From contig OZ037773.1 of the NCBI GenBank assembly GCA_964035545.1, forward strand, positions 2,460,751-2,518,250: DNA of 57,500 nt, in the 5' to 3' direction. The notes beneath the pieces were generated by a model, which saw only the letters and a program-made list of their open reading frames with translations, did no database searches and was not told where the DNA came from. This document shows, one piece after another, positions 31,101 through 42,119 of the stretch. Every line of letters starts with the position of its first letter. The stretch's first letter is position 1. This DNA is from Bugula neritina. Taxonomy: Eukaryota; Bryozoa; Gymnolaemata; Cheilostomatida; Bugulidae. The translations under genes were made by a program, and so were the position numbers.

Positions 31101-34100
31101 TAGTACAAAACTCTCTCTGCGGAACTCAAACCATAAGTTGAAGTATTTTGTTGTTGCGCGAACAATGGCGGCCACCCCTGCTTCATTCTCATACGTGGCA
31201 TTGTTCATCAATCAACATACACCTCTGTAAAGTGTAAAATAAGTCTAGGCACTAATTACCATATTGTCATGCTTTTCAAAGTGTCCATGGTTGTGATTGT
31301 CACACAGCTAAGGAGAATGTTGACCTACATTCTGTTTGCATTTTGCTTTCGTGGCTTTTTATGGTAATTTTTTAATCTAAAAGGTTCTGTTGGGTTTCGT
31401 GTATGCAAATACTACTGGTGCTGTAGCCTCAATAGGAGTACTATTCCACATCTCAGTTGCACTTAGAATGAGCTTTATGTCTTAATTTGTATATAATTTT
31501 ATTTATTTCAACACTTTAATATAATAGTGTATTGAAAGTTCGTATTAATTCATTAAGATATTATTCTGTATACAGTTATATATTCTTTAGCTCAAAGTTG
31601 TCGCAGATAAATACAAAGAACTGCTGAGTAAACACAGAACTGCGGCGGCTGAACTAGAAGAGGCGAAAGAGGAAGTTACTACTCTCAAGATGGCCGCCGC
31701 CTCCATTGATATCTCACAGCCAGTCACTTCTGGATGTGACGAAGGTCAGCTAGAGCAACTCACAACTGCTAACAGAGAGCTGGAGGTGCAGGTAAGCTAG
31801 CGGAATAGATATGTGTGGTCATGGCAGTTAGCAGTGTAAAGGCTTCATTTCCTTGTTAACTGTGGAGTGTTGGTTTTAGGTAACTCAGATTCAAGATGAG
31901 TTAATGGCAGCTAAACGCTCATTGGCCAGTGCTTCTCAATTTGAAGCTAGAATAGGCGAGCTAACAGACCTTTTAGACCAATCAGAGGACAACAATAAAC
32001 AACTTGAGAATGAAATTAGCCAATTGGAATGTAAGGTTGGACAACTGGAAAGTGACATTGTCCAATCAGAAGACACCGTTAAGCAGCTGGAGAGTGAGCG
32101 CAGTCTATTAGACACGAGCAAGGACGCTACAACTCAGTTAGAAGTACTGAATGAAGATTTGAAGTTGAAAAACACTCAGCTAATGGAATCCCAGCACATG
32201 TGGGAAACTCGAGTGAGCGAGACCGAAGCCGAACTGAGACGCCATGTTGAGCTGGAAACGAACTTACAGGAACGGCTCAGCCAGTCACTAGCAGAATGTG
32301 CGAACTTGCAACAGAGTAATTCAGACCTGCACCAACAGCTTTCAGTGTCTCAAGTTGAACTTGAGGAGCTCCGTGTTTCTGACTCCAAAGTCCGAGATGA
32401 TCTCAACATAGCTCTTGCCGACGTTGAACAATTGAAATCGTCGGAGGCCAAACTCTCCGCCTCTCTCGCCCAGTCACACACCGATCTGACTAGCAAAGAG
32501 CAGACGGAGGTCGAGTTAAAGGGGCGTGTCGCTCAATTGGAGGAAGTGCTAGCTGATCTCAGAGAACAACTGGCTCAGTCAGCGTTGGAAGTCAGCCAAT
32601 TTGAAAACACTATTAGCACTCTTCAGCGTTCTGAACAAGATCTCAAAGAGAGGCTCATCGTGGTAGAAACTTCTCTCCAACTTTCCAGCCAATCACAGCA
32701 CAGTGATGTTGAGCAGATGCAGCAGTTGACCACTGACAAAGAGAATCTTCAGACACAGGTTGGTTTGAGTTCTGACTCGGGGGGGGGGTGTATTTCACAT
32801 GGTTTTGCACTCTGTAGTTTATAAACTAAGGCTTGTCCTATTTATTGTTAGGTAGAGCTGCTGATGAAGGAACGAGATGAATTGACCAATAAGCATGAGC
32901 TGACCCTTCAACAGCTAGAATCTGCATCCAATGAGATCACCATGTTGAAAATGTCTGCCGCAGTTTTAGACGTTTCGGACTACATGACCTCTAGCTTATC
33001 TGGAGGTCAAACCCACCAAGATAGTGAGGTTTGTGGTGTTCTACTCTTTAAACTGCATAAGCTATTTTATTATTTGACTCTCTATTTAGTTTGTTTTCAG
33101 TTAATTTATACTTAACAGAAGTCTTATTTTTGACCCCTTCAGGTTGTGAAGTGTGAGAAAGATCTAGAAGAAGTGCGAAAGATGTTGGGCAATAAGGAAT
33201 TAGAGATTGAAGATCTGAAACAAGCTTTGGCCCAATCAGAAAGCAGGATTGGTGAGCTGCAAGATGACATTAACCAATCACAGTTAAGCTGTGAGCAGAG
33301 CCGTACATCCATGAATGAGCTTGAAAGAAAAATTCAAGAATTAGATTTATCTGTTAGTGAGTTGAGGACAGAAAATTCAGAACTTGTAGAAAAACTTAAC
33401 AAATCAGAAGAGGAACTTAAAATTATAAGCCAGTCAGAAATGAAATTGAAACTTAGTCATTCGAATTTGGAAGCTGAGCTTGTCCAACTCCGCCAATCAG
33501 AAGCCGAGTTGAAGGACTTACTCATCCAATCAGAAACTGAGATTCAAGAGCTGAAGAAAACAGAATCTGCTACTTCAACTATTCAGTCCCTCACTGCTGA
33601 TAAGGAACTGCTTGAAACTGAAGTAGGTTGATCAACCATCTGGAACTTTCTAAAAATGTTCAAACAAAGAATAGTTTTCAGTTACAAAAACTTTGCGAGA
33701 TTTGGATTCTAAAACATTTTCTTGTGTGTGTCTCTACTTGATGTTATGTTGATGTGTACAGGAAGCTCTAAGATGTATGACACTGTTTGCTTACAGTTGA
33801 AACAGTGTCAGGAAGAATTATTGGCCGCCAAGAGGTTAGAAGCTAGCCAGAGTTCTCTACAACAGTCCTTAGATGTGTCGGAGGCTCAGCGGGCCGAACT
33901 CACTGACCTATATCAGACTGCTCAGGCTAAGAATGAGGACCTTTTGGCGCAACTGGAGCTGAAATGTGAGGAATTGAACGCCTCCCTCAATCAGATATCA
34001 CAGATAGAGCAAGATGTTCAGAAGTCTTATGCTGAGCGAGATGCCCTTGCACTGAAGGTACAAGTGGTTATTTTCAGCTCATGTTCTGTAGATATTTCTG

Positions 34101-37100
34101 CTTAGGTAAAGATACTACTTAGCTTTAAGTTATGTTACTCTGATGTATGCTATTATAAATATGCCAAACATTTGTTTTAGACCATAAATGTAAACTGGTT
34201 TTTTCAGTTACTTTCTTGATCGGATATGAGGATTATAAAATTTTATAAAGCGACTTTGTTTCAAGTTCAAAGTGGTTTTAATGTATAATGATAGCGATTG
34301 ATGTGTGATATTAAAATAGAAGGTTATTTCCTTTTTCACTTGAGCTTTAATCTATGCCCTCCGCAGTATTTTATTGTATTATCCTGCTGAACTATTTCCT
34401 CTGCCATGTGATCTATTACTTATTCATTGCTCCATAAATCATATTCTTTAACAGTGCCCGTTGCCAAAAGTGTCTATTTTAATTTTAATCCTTGGCAATA
34501 TTTGGTATGTTTGTGGCTGAATAGGTTTGAAATATTTACTGTGTAGTTGAGTGAAACCTCTGCCTTAAGTAACAGCAAAACGTCAGAGTTGGAAGCTGAG
34601 ATTAGCCAGTTGCAGACGTCGCTTTCCGAACATGAAAAAGAGGCTCTGCAGACCATCAACTCTCTGAATCAGGTACATTTTTAGGTGCTCGCATGTTCAG
34701 CTGTCCTTTGTGTTTGTGTTCAACTACAATTGGCTGTTTTATATTGTGTTTAATAGAGTTCTTTAGTCACATATTTTATTGCGTCACCATCTCCATCTGC
34801 TCTTTCAGTGAAGTCAAAATGATGTTCATTCTTAAATTTATTGTCAATTAAAACAAACTTATATTGCCGAATAAGTTTGATTAAATTGTCCTAACGTTTG
34901 CAGCTGCCTTACCCCCTTCTTACTTACTATGCTTGCACTGTCCGTTAATCCATATTCGTGTTGAGGTTAATGGAAGAGTGTATTCATTGTATTGAAACTT
35001 GGATATGGTAATTAGCTATATTGTGGCATCTATCTCCCTATCTCTCTATATATGCCAGCAGTGAATGCATACAACCTGCCACCAACAGATGGATGGTTTA
35101 GGAAGGGTGGGGTGAAAGATGTATAATTATGTAGCTGAAACCTTCCTCTCTGTGTTTTACCATCTCATTAACTCTACACCTGAAAAGCCACGACTACTTA
35201 CTGCTGTGGCATACGTTATTTAAAGTGCATCTAGTTGACTGGAAACACTGAACTCATGTGTACCATTGCTTTCTACAGCAACTTCAGGATGCTAATGATA
35301 GGATAGTACACATGAAAGAGAGGCTTGAGGCACCAGAAAATGTAGACCAAGATCATTCGCTGTCATCTGAAGCAGTAGGGGAGGAGGAGCTAGCCACCGA
35401 CTCTTCCTCGGTAGAGGGGTTGGGTGCTGATGCCGACCAATCGCCGTACTCTGCAGTTGGTGAGGTTCTGGAGCTAAAGAATCAGTTAGCAGAGCTACAG
35501 GAGATATTGGCCAGCAAAGTTTTACTTATCAACGAGTTGCAAGGTACTAAAGCTACTCTGTGGTATCTGTACAGCTAAGTAGTAAACATACACAATGGTG
35601 TATTAGTAGTACTGGATAGTAACTGGGACATTCTTTGATATGTTGTGATCGTGGATTTACTAGTAAACTGATTCTTATGGCGGTACCTCCATTCAGCTGC
35701 CGCTAATTTACATTTTTCAAGTCACAGCTTTGCGGCTTGCTTGTAGATGCATCTAAATCATTGGAGAATGACAAACTGGTGCTAACACAACAAGTAGGGG
35801 CGTTCCAGGCTGATCGGGAGTTGCTGGTGTCAACTTTGCAAACTAAACACCAGGAGGCCACAAGATTCCATGCGGAGGCCGTACGGCTGACTGATCTACT
35901 GAAGGAGAGGGAGACTTTACTGACAGCTAGTGCCGCTGCCGGGGACAGTCAGAAAGATGAGGTGACTTTTTGCTGACTTTTTGCTGACTTTTGTTGTCTG
36001 TGTCTAGCGTTATTGAAGATCTTTTGATCCATTTCTTTCCATCAGTAAAAATTCAAAAGCTGAGTATATACTTAATCAACCTAGCTTAGAACTGTGTGTA
36101 ATACGTATAATTCTAAAGGGAGTATGTGATGCCCCTCATACTGTTAGTTGATTAAAGTAAGTTTACCTCTAGCACCAGAGAGCGCTGATGTGGCATTTTT
36201 ATCTTCTCAGGAACTGGAGGCCCTCCGGTCACGGCTGGGGAAGCTGAAACAGTCTCTTCTTGAGAAAGACAAGATGCACGAAGATATTCAGCTCAGACTT
36301 TCTAGCCAATCAGAGTCTTTGTCTCTTGCTCAGACGGAATGTCAGACGTTACGTAAGCAGGTATGGTGCGCCTCGTTTATTATACTTGCATATCCTCCAG
36401 GTATGATTATTAATGGCCTCTGATTTAAACAGGGGCAGATGACTGTAAACAGGGACAGATAACTGCTGGGTGATATTTCATGAAAGTTGATGTATTTTCC
36501 TGTCTTTCAGATTGAGAATTTGACATTTGAGCTGTCGGCTACACGAGCTGAAAATGATGATAGAGGTGAGGCAGTAGACAAATACCGGGCACAACTGACC
36601 CAGCAGGACACCCTGGTTAAAACTTTGCGCACATCTGAGTTGGAGTTCCAGCGGACGATAAAAGACAAGGAGAGAGAGATTGCCCAGCTTTCTAGCCAGG
36701 TAAGCGTTGTCGAGTAGCCGTACTGGGAGTCCACTGAATTCTACTCAAGATTGTTAGGATTCTAGTCTAAAAGCACATCCATAGTTTGTCGGAACTGTAG
36801 GCGTCGACCAGCGGGGTGACTAGCGATGCGGAGAAGGAAAAGTTGACTCAGACCATATTCACTCTCACTTCAGAACGAGACTCCGCCCACCACACGGCCC
36901 AGCAGAACTACATGGCGTGTCAGGACTTGCAGACGTCTCTTTCTGAAGCTATCGAGAGAGCAACTAAACTGGAGAGAGAAGTGAGTCTTGGTTGGCTTCA
37001 TGTTTAGTCAGTTCTACTCGTGTCTTATTATTTCATTTCTCTTTTATTATTTCTTTTTTTTTAAACGTGCTACCTTGTTGGCGGAATTGTGTTGCAGGTG

Positions 37101-40100
37101 GATAGACTGAGATCTCACCTCGTCTCTATTGAAGAAGGGTACACAGCTGATCTCCTCCAATCAGAGGAAAGAGAAAAGGATCTGCGCAACAGACTAGCTC
37201 TGGCAGAAGAGAAAGCCGCGTCGACCAGCACTGCTGTCCAACACGCCAGGTATGGTATATGTTTAAGTGTGAAGGTCACAAGGTCATTTAGGATCAGTCT
37301 TCGTGCTTATCAACATAGTTGGTATGTTGGTTTAGAAGTCTCGTGCTGTTTGTAGTTTGGAGGCATCCAAAGAGATCTGTTCCTTAGAGGAGCAGCTGCA
37401 CAGTGTAGCCTCCCAGAGGGATTCTCTCACACTGCAACTAAGCAATGCTCAGGAACAGTGTAGTCAGTACGCTGTACAACTACAGAATCTTCAACTCGTT
37501 CTTGAACAATTTCAGAGAGGTAAGACCGAGCAGCCGTACTAAATGTTATAAAACTAAGGCTATGTGCATTGTCTTGAGTTTTTGCACTTTCACTGCAACA
37601 ATTTGGCCTCTAATTCAGAGAAAGATTCCATGCATGCTGCTGAGGTGCAGAAGTTGACTTCTAAGCTCACGGTCAGCCAATCAGCTGCGAGTGAGATGGA
37701 GGCGGAGCTCATCAAGGTTCAAGGTCAGTTGGACTCGCAAGTTGAGGCTCTGGAAGCTGCGCAAAGACTGACTCTGCAGTTGGAAAAGAAAGAGGAAGCC
37801 ATGGATGCTCTGCGGGGCGAAGGTGAGAACCGCAAAGTTTGCTGCTCTCGCTGCTAGGAGGTACATTGCTTGTGTACGTCTGCTGCCAGTTTAGAAGGGT
37901 TTGTAGCTGGTGATCTTATTGGTTGTTGGTAATTGTTTGGGGCGCTTCTCCCGTAGTCCATATAAAGTGGTTTGGTATTTGTATCCTTCGGTGACGGCCC
38001 TGCATTCACAAAATCGCCCTCTTTTATTTTTCACTTCTGTCTCTCTCATCATGCCTCTTATTTTTCACATGTCATTCTCTCCTCTTCTTTGTCTGCTTCT
38101 ACCATACTCTCTCTCCTTTTCTCCATAACTCCTCTTTTTCTTTTTCTACTCCTTTCTAAACTAATATCTTTGTATTATATGAGTTTTCCCATTAAATCAG
38201 ACCATTCAGCTTCTTATCGCTCAGTAATAACACCGTATATCCTTCCTCTCCATTATCCCCCCCTCTGTGTTGTTAACAGTATTTTTAAACTAATACCAAG
38301 TTATATTATTTTCATAGCTATTAACCTGTATGCCTGCTTACGGTAACCTATGACCTTTCAGCTTACAGTAACCTCTGACCTTTCAGCTTGTAGCTTAGCT
38401 TCAGCCCTGTATGTATAATCTCAGCTGGTAATTAGGAGACGATTCAAACCATCTCCAGTTACTATCTGAGATTTCATATCTGGGGAGGTACAGCAGCTTC
38501 TACTACGTACTACTGTTGGTGTTGTGTTGGTACGCTGGTGGTATTGTAACAGTACACCTTAGCTGTGTCTCTAATGCTTATTTATGCAACTTGCCTCACT
38601 GCCTGGTTTTATTACTAGCATTTACCCGCTGTTGATTGCTGCTGCTTATTTACTAATGGTGATGGTGCTTCTAATTGTTGTTTGCTTCCGATAATCTCTT
38701 ATTTCTAGTTCAGTCTTTAGTCAAGTTGTGTTTCTTTTTACTCTTTCAAATGATTTGTAGACTGATTGTAGTTTCTAACTCTCAGTATGATATCAATTAA
38801 TGATATTTCACTTTCGTTTCTTCTAATTTGCAGTAATGCATAACTTGATTGTAGCCCTAATCCATCACTTGGACTACAGCATTGAGTGCGCTGCTGTGTG
38901 ATTACTTACCTGCTATCAGAGCGACAAGACTATGTAATATCAGCTGGTAAATCTGAATTGACTCCTGTGTTTTCAGGATATCTGCTGGTATTTTATAGTT
39001 TCTAGTCGTGTTTTTCTACTTTCCGCTAACATCAATCGTAGAACTGTAGAATTTTCTAACTTACCATCTGGTACTGTCTCTTAGTTCCTTTACTAATTCT
39101 AAAGCTTGCACCTTCAATTCTTACCTTCCCAATATGTGATTGAACCAGCTCTCTGTCTCTCTGCCAATTGAACTTCCGCTGACTTCATCTTTGTCACACG
39201 GATCCTAGGTCAGCATTGCGCTGACATTGCCACAAAAATAGTGAAGTTGTCCATCTGCCTTGCAGTAATAGGCAAGAGAAGACAACTCTATTGGCAGCTA
39301 CTAGCCACACACTGGTAGTCTGCTCTCCAATTTGATTGCGTTGCTAGTCTGGGAATAAAGTTTGGTGGTCTAGAAGATTATGGATTGGTCTATTACCTCA
39401 TGTAATATGAGTCGTCACTTTACTGATATGAGTCATCAATCAGCCTGCAGATATGAGTCATCGGTCTGTAGATATGAGTCATCAGTTTACAGATGAGTCA
39501 TTAGTCTGCAGATATGAGTCATGATGTGTAGTGTTGAGTATTACATCAGGTACTGATTGAATGTTTGGTTCAGAGTCTGCTGTAATACTCGACCTTCTGC
39601 ATCTTAATTTCTCTACAGACGTCACCTTACACAATTATTTCATTTCAAGTGTTATCTGCATATATCGCTTTTAAAAAGCAGCAGAAAGCATCCAATATGT
39701 TCTGGTCGCTGAGGAAGAGGTAGTTTTCTCGTCCTTTTCTGTCGTAGTTTCTTTATGGATTCGAATTCTGGAGTGGAAGTTCTATCTATAACTCTTAATG
39801 TATGTCAAGGTCACTAGCTGATATGATGATATTGGCTAATTATAACTTGGGTTGATATCGGTGGCGCTGTGATGTTGGACAGCCATAATAAATATTCGTA
39901 TTCAATGTATTCTCAGGCTAACCTATGTCCGTGGTACTATTATACAAAAAGACTTTCACGCTTCACCCTCACTAGATTCAGCTGCAATATATTCTTGTAT
40001 TTGCAGTTGATTTGAGAGAAAATCAGCTTAGAGATGCAGAAGATCGAATTAAAAGACTGAGTTTTAGTAATGAGAGTAAAGTAGAAAAGTAAGTGGGAAA

Positions 40101-41411
40101 TTGGGCTATCCTTGGGTATATTTCATTTGTGAAGAATTACTGTGTGGTTGTACTACCCAAGTGTGCCACTAATAGCCTGTGTTCTTGCATTAGGCTCCTA
40201 GTAAAGAATTTGCTCATCAACCACATCTCCGCCCCAGCCAGTAAGAAGTTGGAGGTGCTCAGGCTCATAGCCTCAGTCCTTGGTTTCACTCAGGCGGATA
40301 AAGATAAGGTGGGGTTGGGCAGTCAGTCCGGCTGGATTGGTGGCTTATGGCAGAAACTCGCTCATCCTTCCGCCAAGCCTCTTCCAGATGAGGTGAGTCA
40401 TAATTGGCAACCAGCCAGCAAGCTGTGTCAATAAGTCTTTGCATTGTTTGCAGTAAAAATCTTGATTTTGCTCAGCATTTTCTCTACCAGTATTTTGTCA
40501 TTTAGCTAGTTGACTCTTTATGGCACTGCTCTCTTTCTGACCAATCAAAACCATTCTCAAAGAATTGCTCTGCCTAAGTCATGCAAGGTTTCATCCTCCT
40601 GAGCTTGTGACTTTCTGTTGTAGTCCTTCTCGGAGCTCTTTGTAAAGTTTTTGGAGACAGAATCTTCACCGAAACCGCCGCCACTTCCTCTTCCTGTTGA
40701 TAAAATGGTGGACGAGGAGAGAAGGAAGGCGGACCAGCATCACAGGCAGGCGTTCAACCCTTTTCTGGCATCAGCTGACCCCAAGACTGTGTCAAACCAG
40801 AGTCAGCAACCTCGACAGCAACCTTCGCAGACGTCTTTTCCTCTTATTGTTGGTAAGAAAATCTGAGCCTACTGCTAAACTGAATTTAACCATTATATAA
40901 TAAGTAACTGAGTTTACACTAGATGTACATGCAGTGTGCTAGAGTTGAATGCTTCAGTATATGCATATTAAATGCTTCAGTATTATATGCGTAATGGTAA
41001 TAATTTTATTTAGTCATTTCCTATTGAAGTTGCTGCAGACACTGTCTTGATAATAGAGTTGGTAATGCTCAGCTATTAGTCACGTTGGTCAGTTGATTCA
41101 CTGTAACTGCCCTCAACTCAACACATGCTGTCAGTCAATCATATTTATTTACAGGAAGCACCAGAGAAAGCTCTCCGATGTTTACCAACAACCAGCCACT
41201 TCCTATGCACACTCTTTCTGCAACAACAACACCATTGACTTCTACACCCAGTTCCACACCTGTGCCCACCACCACCACCTTGTTCCCTCTACCACCATCC
41301 GCTTCCACACTGATACCCAAACCCACGTCCAGCTCTACACTCATTCCTGGTGCTACGGAATTGAAGTCAGCATTTATACCAATAGTCAGCCCGAGCGTCA
41401 GCGGCTCCTAG
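13109..41411 (+). CDS. TRIP11: Golgin GMAP-210 / thyroid receptor-interacting protein 11, complete, 30 coding exons
   Basis: Cis-Golgi tether that captures vesicles through its N-terminus and is held on Golgi membranes by ARF1-GTP at its C-terminus. Exons: 13109-13196, 15435-15511, 15916-16026, 16432-16570, 20758-20894, 23606-23662, 25014-25167, 26975-27066, 28817-28898, 29399-29466, 30261-30533, 30705-30839, 31591-31791, 31880-32758, 32852-33028, 33143-33622, 33797-34057, 34547-34672, 35279-35543, 35747-35961, 36211-36360, 36511-36699, 36801-36980, 37098-37249, 37356-37519, 37619-37822, 40007-40088, 40194-40392, 40624-40852, 41155-41411. Total 5823 nt, 1940 aa, close to the human protein. 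Diagnostic segments: MATGWWGGFTDQ...EGTEEV at the start, FHQQEINRLNSELE in exon 5, coiled coil from about residue 30 to 1690, a GRAB domain (LLVKNLLINH, EVLRLIASVLGF, SGWIGGLW), SFSELFVKFLETES and NPFLA. The tail is Thr/Ser/Pro-rich. All phases agree. Confidence 0.95.
13205..13640. repeat. AGTAATACTAATAGT-type degenerate repeat in TRIP11 intron 1
   Basis: About 430 bp of imperfect TAATAGTAATACT-like units on both strands, starting about 10 nt after the 5' splice site at 13196. Frames in it are repeat artefacts. Confidence 0.85.
16744..16974. mobile_element. hAT-like MITE in TRIP11 intron 4
   Basis: Non-autonomous element of 231 bp with 15-bp terminal inverted repeats: CAGGAGTGGGCAACT at the left and AGTTGCCCACCCCTG at the right, one mismatch. 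It is flanked by CAATATAG (16736-16743) and CAATGTAA (16975-16982), a 6-of-8 match that would fit an aged 8-bp target duplication of the hAT superfamily. No ORF. Confidence 0.8.
16983..20757. other. Remainder of the long TRIP11 intron 4
   Basis: About 3.8 kb of AT-rich intron with a G-run near 18150. No exon, RNA gene, coding transposon or clear repeat family was found in it. Confidence 0.5.
20905..21110. repeat. TATTCTA-type microsatellite in TRIP11 intron 5
   Basis: Repeated ATTCTATATT/CTATTC units, with ACACTCTACATTC variants, beginning about 10-20 nt after the 5' splice site at 20894. Confidence 0.85.
22716..22880. repeat. 24-bp minisatellite in TRIP11 intron 5
   Basis: Seven near-identical 24-bp units containing GTATGTATTTATATTTTAAT, with degenerate copies to about 22970. 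The unit is a multiple of three, so one frame stays open as an 8-residue repeat (VGMYLYFN); it has no gene context. Confidence 0.95.
31880..33622 (+). other. TRIP11: Central coiled-coil exons 14-16 of TRIP11 with recurrent Gln-Ser-Glu heptads
   Basis: Exon 14 (879 nt) and exons 15-16 encode about 510 residues of heptad coiled coil, very rich in Glu, Gln, Leu and Ser and free of Pro. The tripeptide QSE recurs about once every few heptads and is usually spelled with the same bases, CAATCAGA, often inside CCAATCAGA. Confidence 0.85.
39403..39523. repeat. 24-bp-period array of ATGAGTCAT motifs in TRIP11 intron 26
   Basis: Five exact TGAGTCA and one TGAGTCG spaced about 18-25 bp apart within 121 bp of the 2.2-kb intron 37823-40006. 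TGAGTCA is the AP-1/TRE consensus. The rest of this intron is pyrimidine-rich and unremarkable. Confidence 0.8.
40007..40392 (+). other. TRIP11: GRAB domain exons of TRIP11
   Basis: Exons 27 and 28 join in phase 2 to give LSFSNESKVEKLLVKNLLIN and, further on, KKLEVLRLIASVLGF. This is the GRIP-related Arf-binding domain that recruits the protein to the Golgi via ARF1-GTP. It is followed by SGWIGGLW, the equivalent of the conserved W-rich helix end. Residues about 1700-1765. Confidence 0.9.
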
Positions 41412-42058
41412 CCTTAGTTTCTAGTGTACTTCCTATGTGGGCCAGTCAGAAAGCGACCCAGAGAATTGCTGAGTAGCCTGAAGCTCCTACACCCTGATCT
41501 CCCCCGGTTCTCTCCTCAACTTCTACATATTCTATACGTGTTTAGTCATTGATGGTTGCAGGAAAGAGATCTTTCTCATTCAGTCGTTTTATTGAGTTTT
41601 GAATACCTGGTGTTTTCAGTGCATGTTATTTATTTAGTCATTTGTTTTCTGACTTAATTTTCAAGTCTCGTCGGTTTTCTTTATATTCTATATATTTAAT
41701 TTATTATTTATTTGTTCCCAGAGAATGAAGTATAATAATAATGCATTTTATTATGTTCTAGACTTTGTAATTTGATAGATTACTGAAATTTGCTCCCCTT
41801 CTAAACAGCATTCCAGCTCTGTTATTTGAATAGTGTAACATACTTTCTCATTCTTAGGTTTTTTCTTGATGTAGAAAAAATTAATGATGAAATAAATTTT
41901 TCAAATATTTGATAAAAATTTAATGGTTATAAATTTGTAATTATAAATTATGTATATGGCAGGTGTCAATTTAAAGCAATAACAAACTTAGAGTTAACTT
42001 CATGCTATCATAACGTAAAGCTTAAAGTAGTTCAGACGATTGTACCAAGGTTGTCAAT
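41412..42058. other. TRIP11 3' UTR and upstream region of the membrane-protein gene
   Basis: 647 bp. AATAAA at 41891-41896 is the best TRIP11 polyadenylation signal, about 480 nt after the stop. That leaves about 160 bp for the promoter of the next gene, which has no TATA box that I can assign. No RNA gene or repeat seen. Confidence 0.6.
41891..41896 (+). terminator. Candidate polyadenylation signal of TRIP11
   Basis: First canonical AATAAA after the TAG at 41409-41411. Confidence 0.6.
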
Positions 42059-42119
42059 ATGAACGGAATTTTGTTGGCTCATTTGTTGTGTTATGAGCTC
42101 TCTCATAGTTTGCCTGCTG
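42059..42119 (+). CDS. Signal-peptide exon of the TSP1/Ig/EGF membrane protein
   Basis: ATG at 42059 opens MNGILLAHLLCYELSHSLPA, a short hydrophobic leader. The exon ends with one base before a perfect GTGAGT donor. That phase joins exactly to the acceptor at 43716, making Gly-Leu-Arg-Asp. It gives the gene a plausible N-terminus; transcript data would settle it. Confidence 0.75.
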
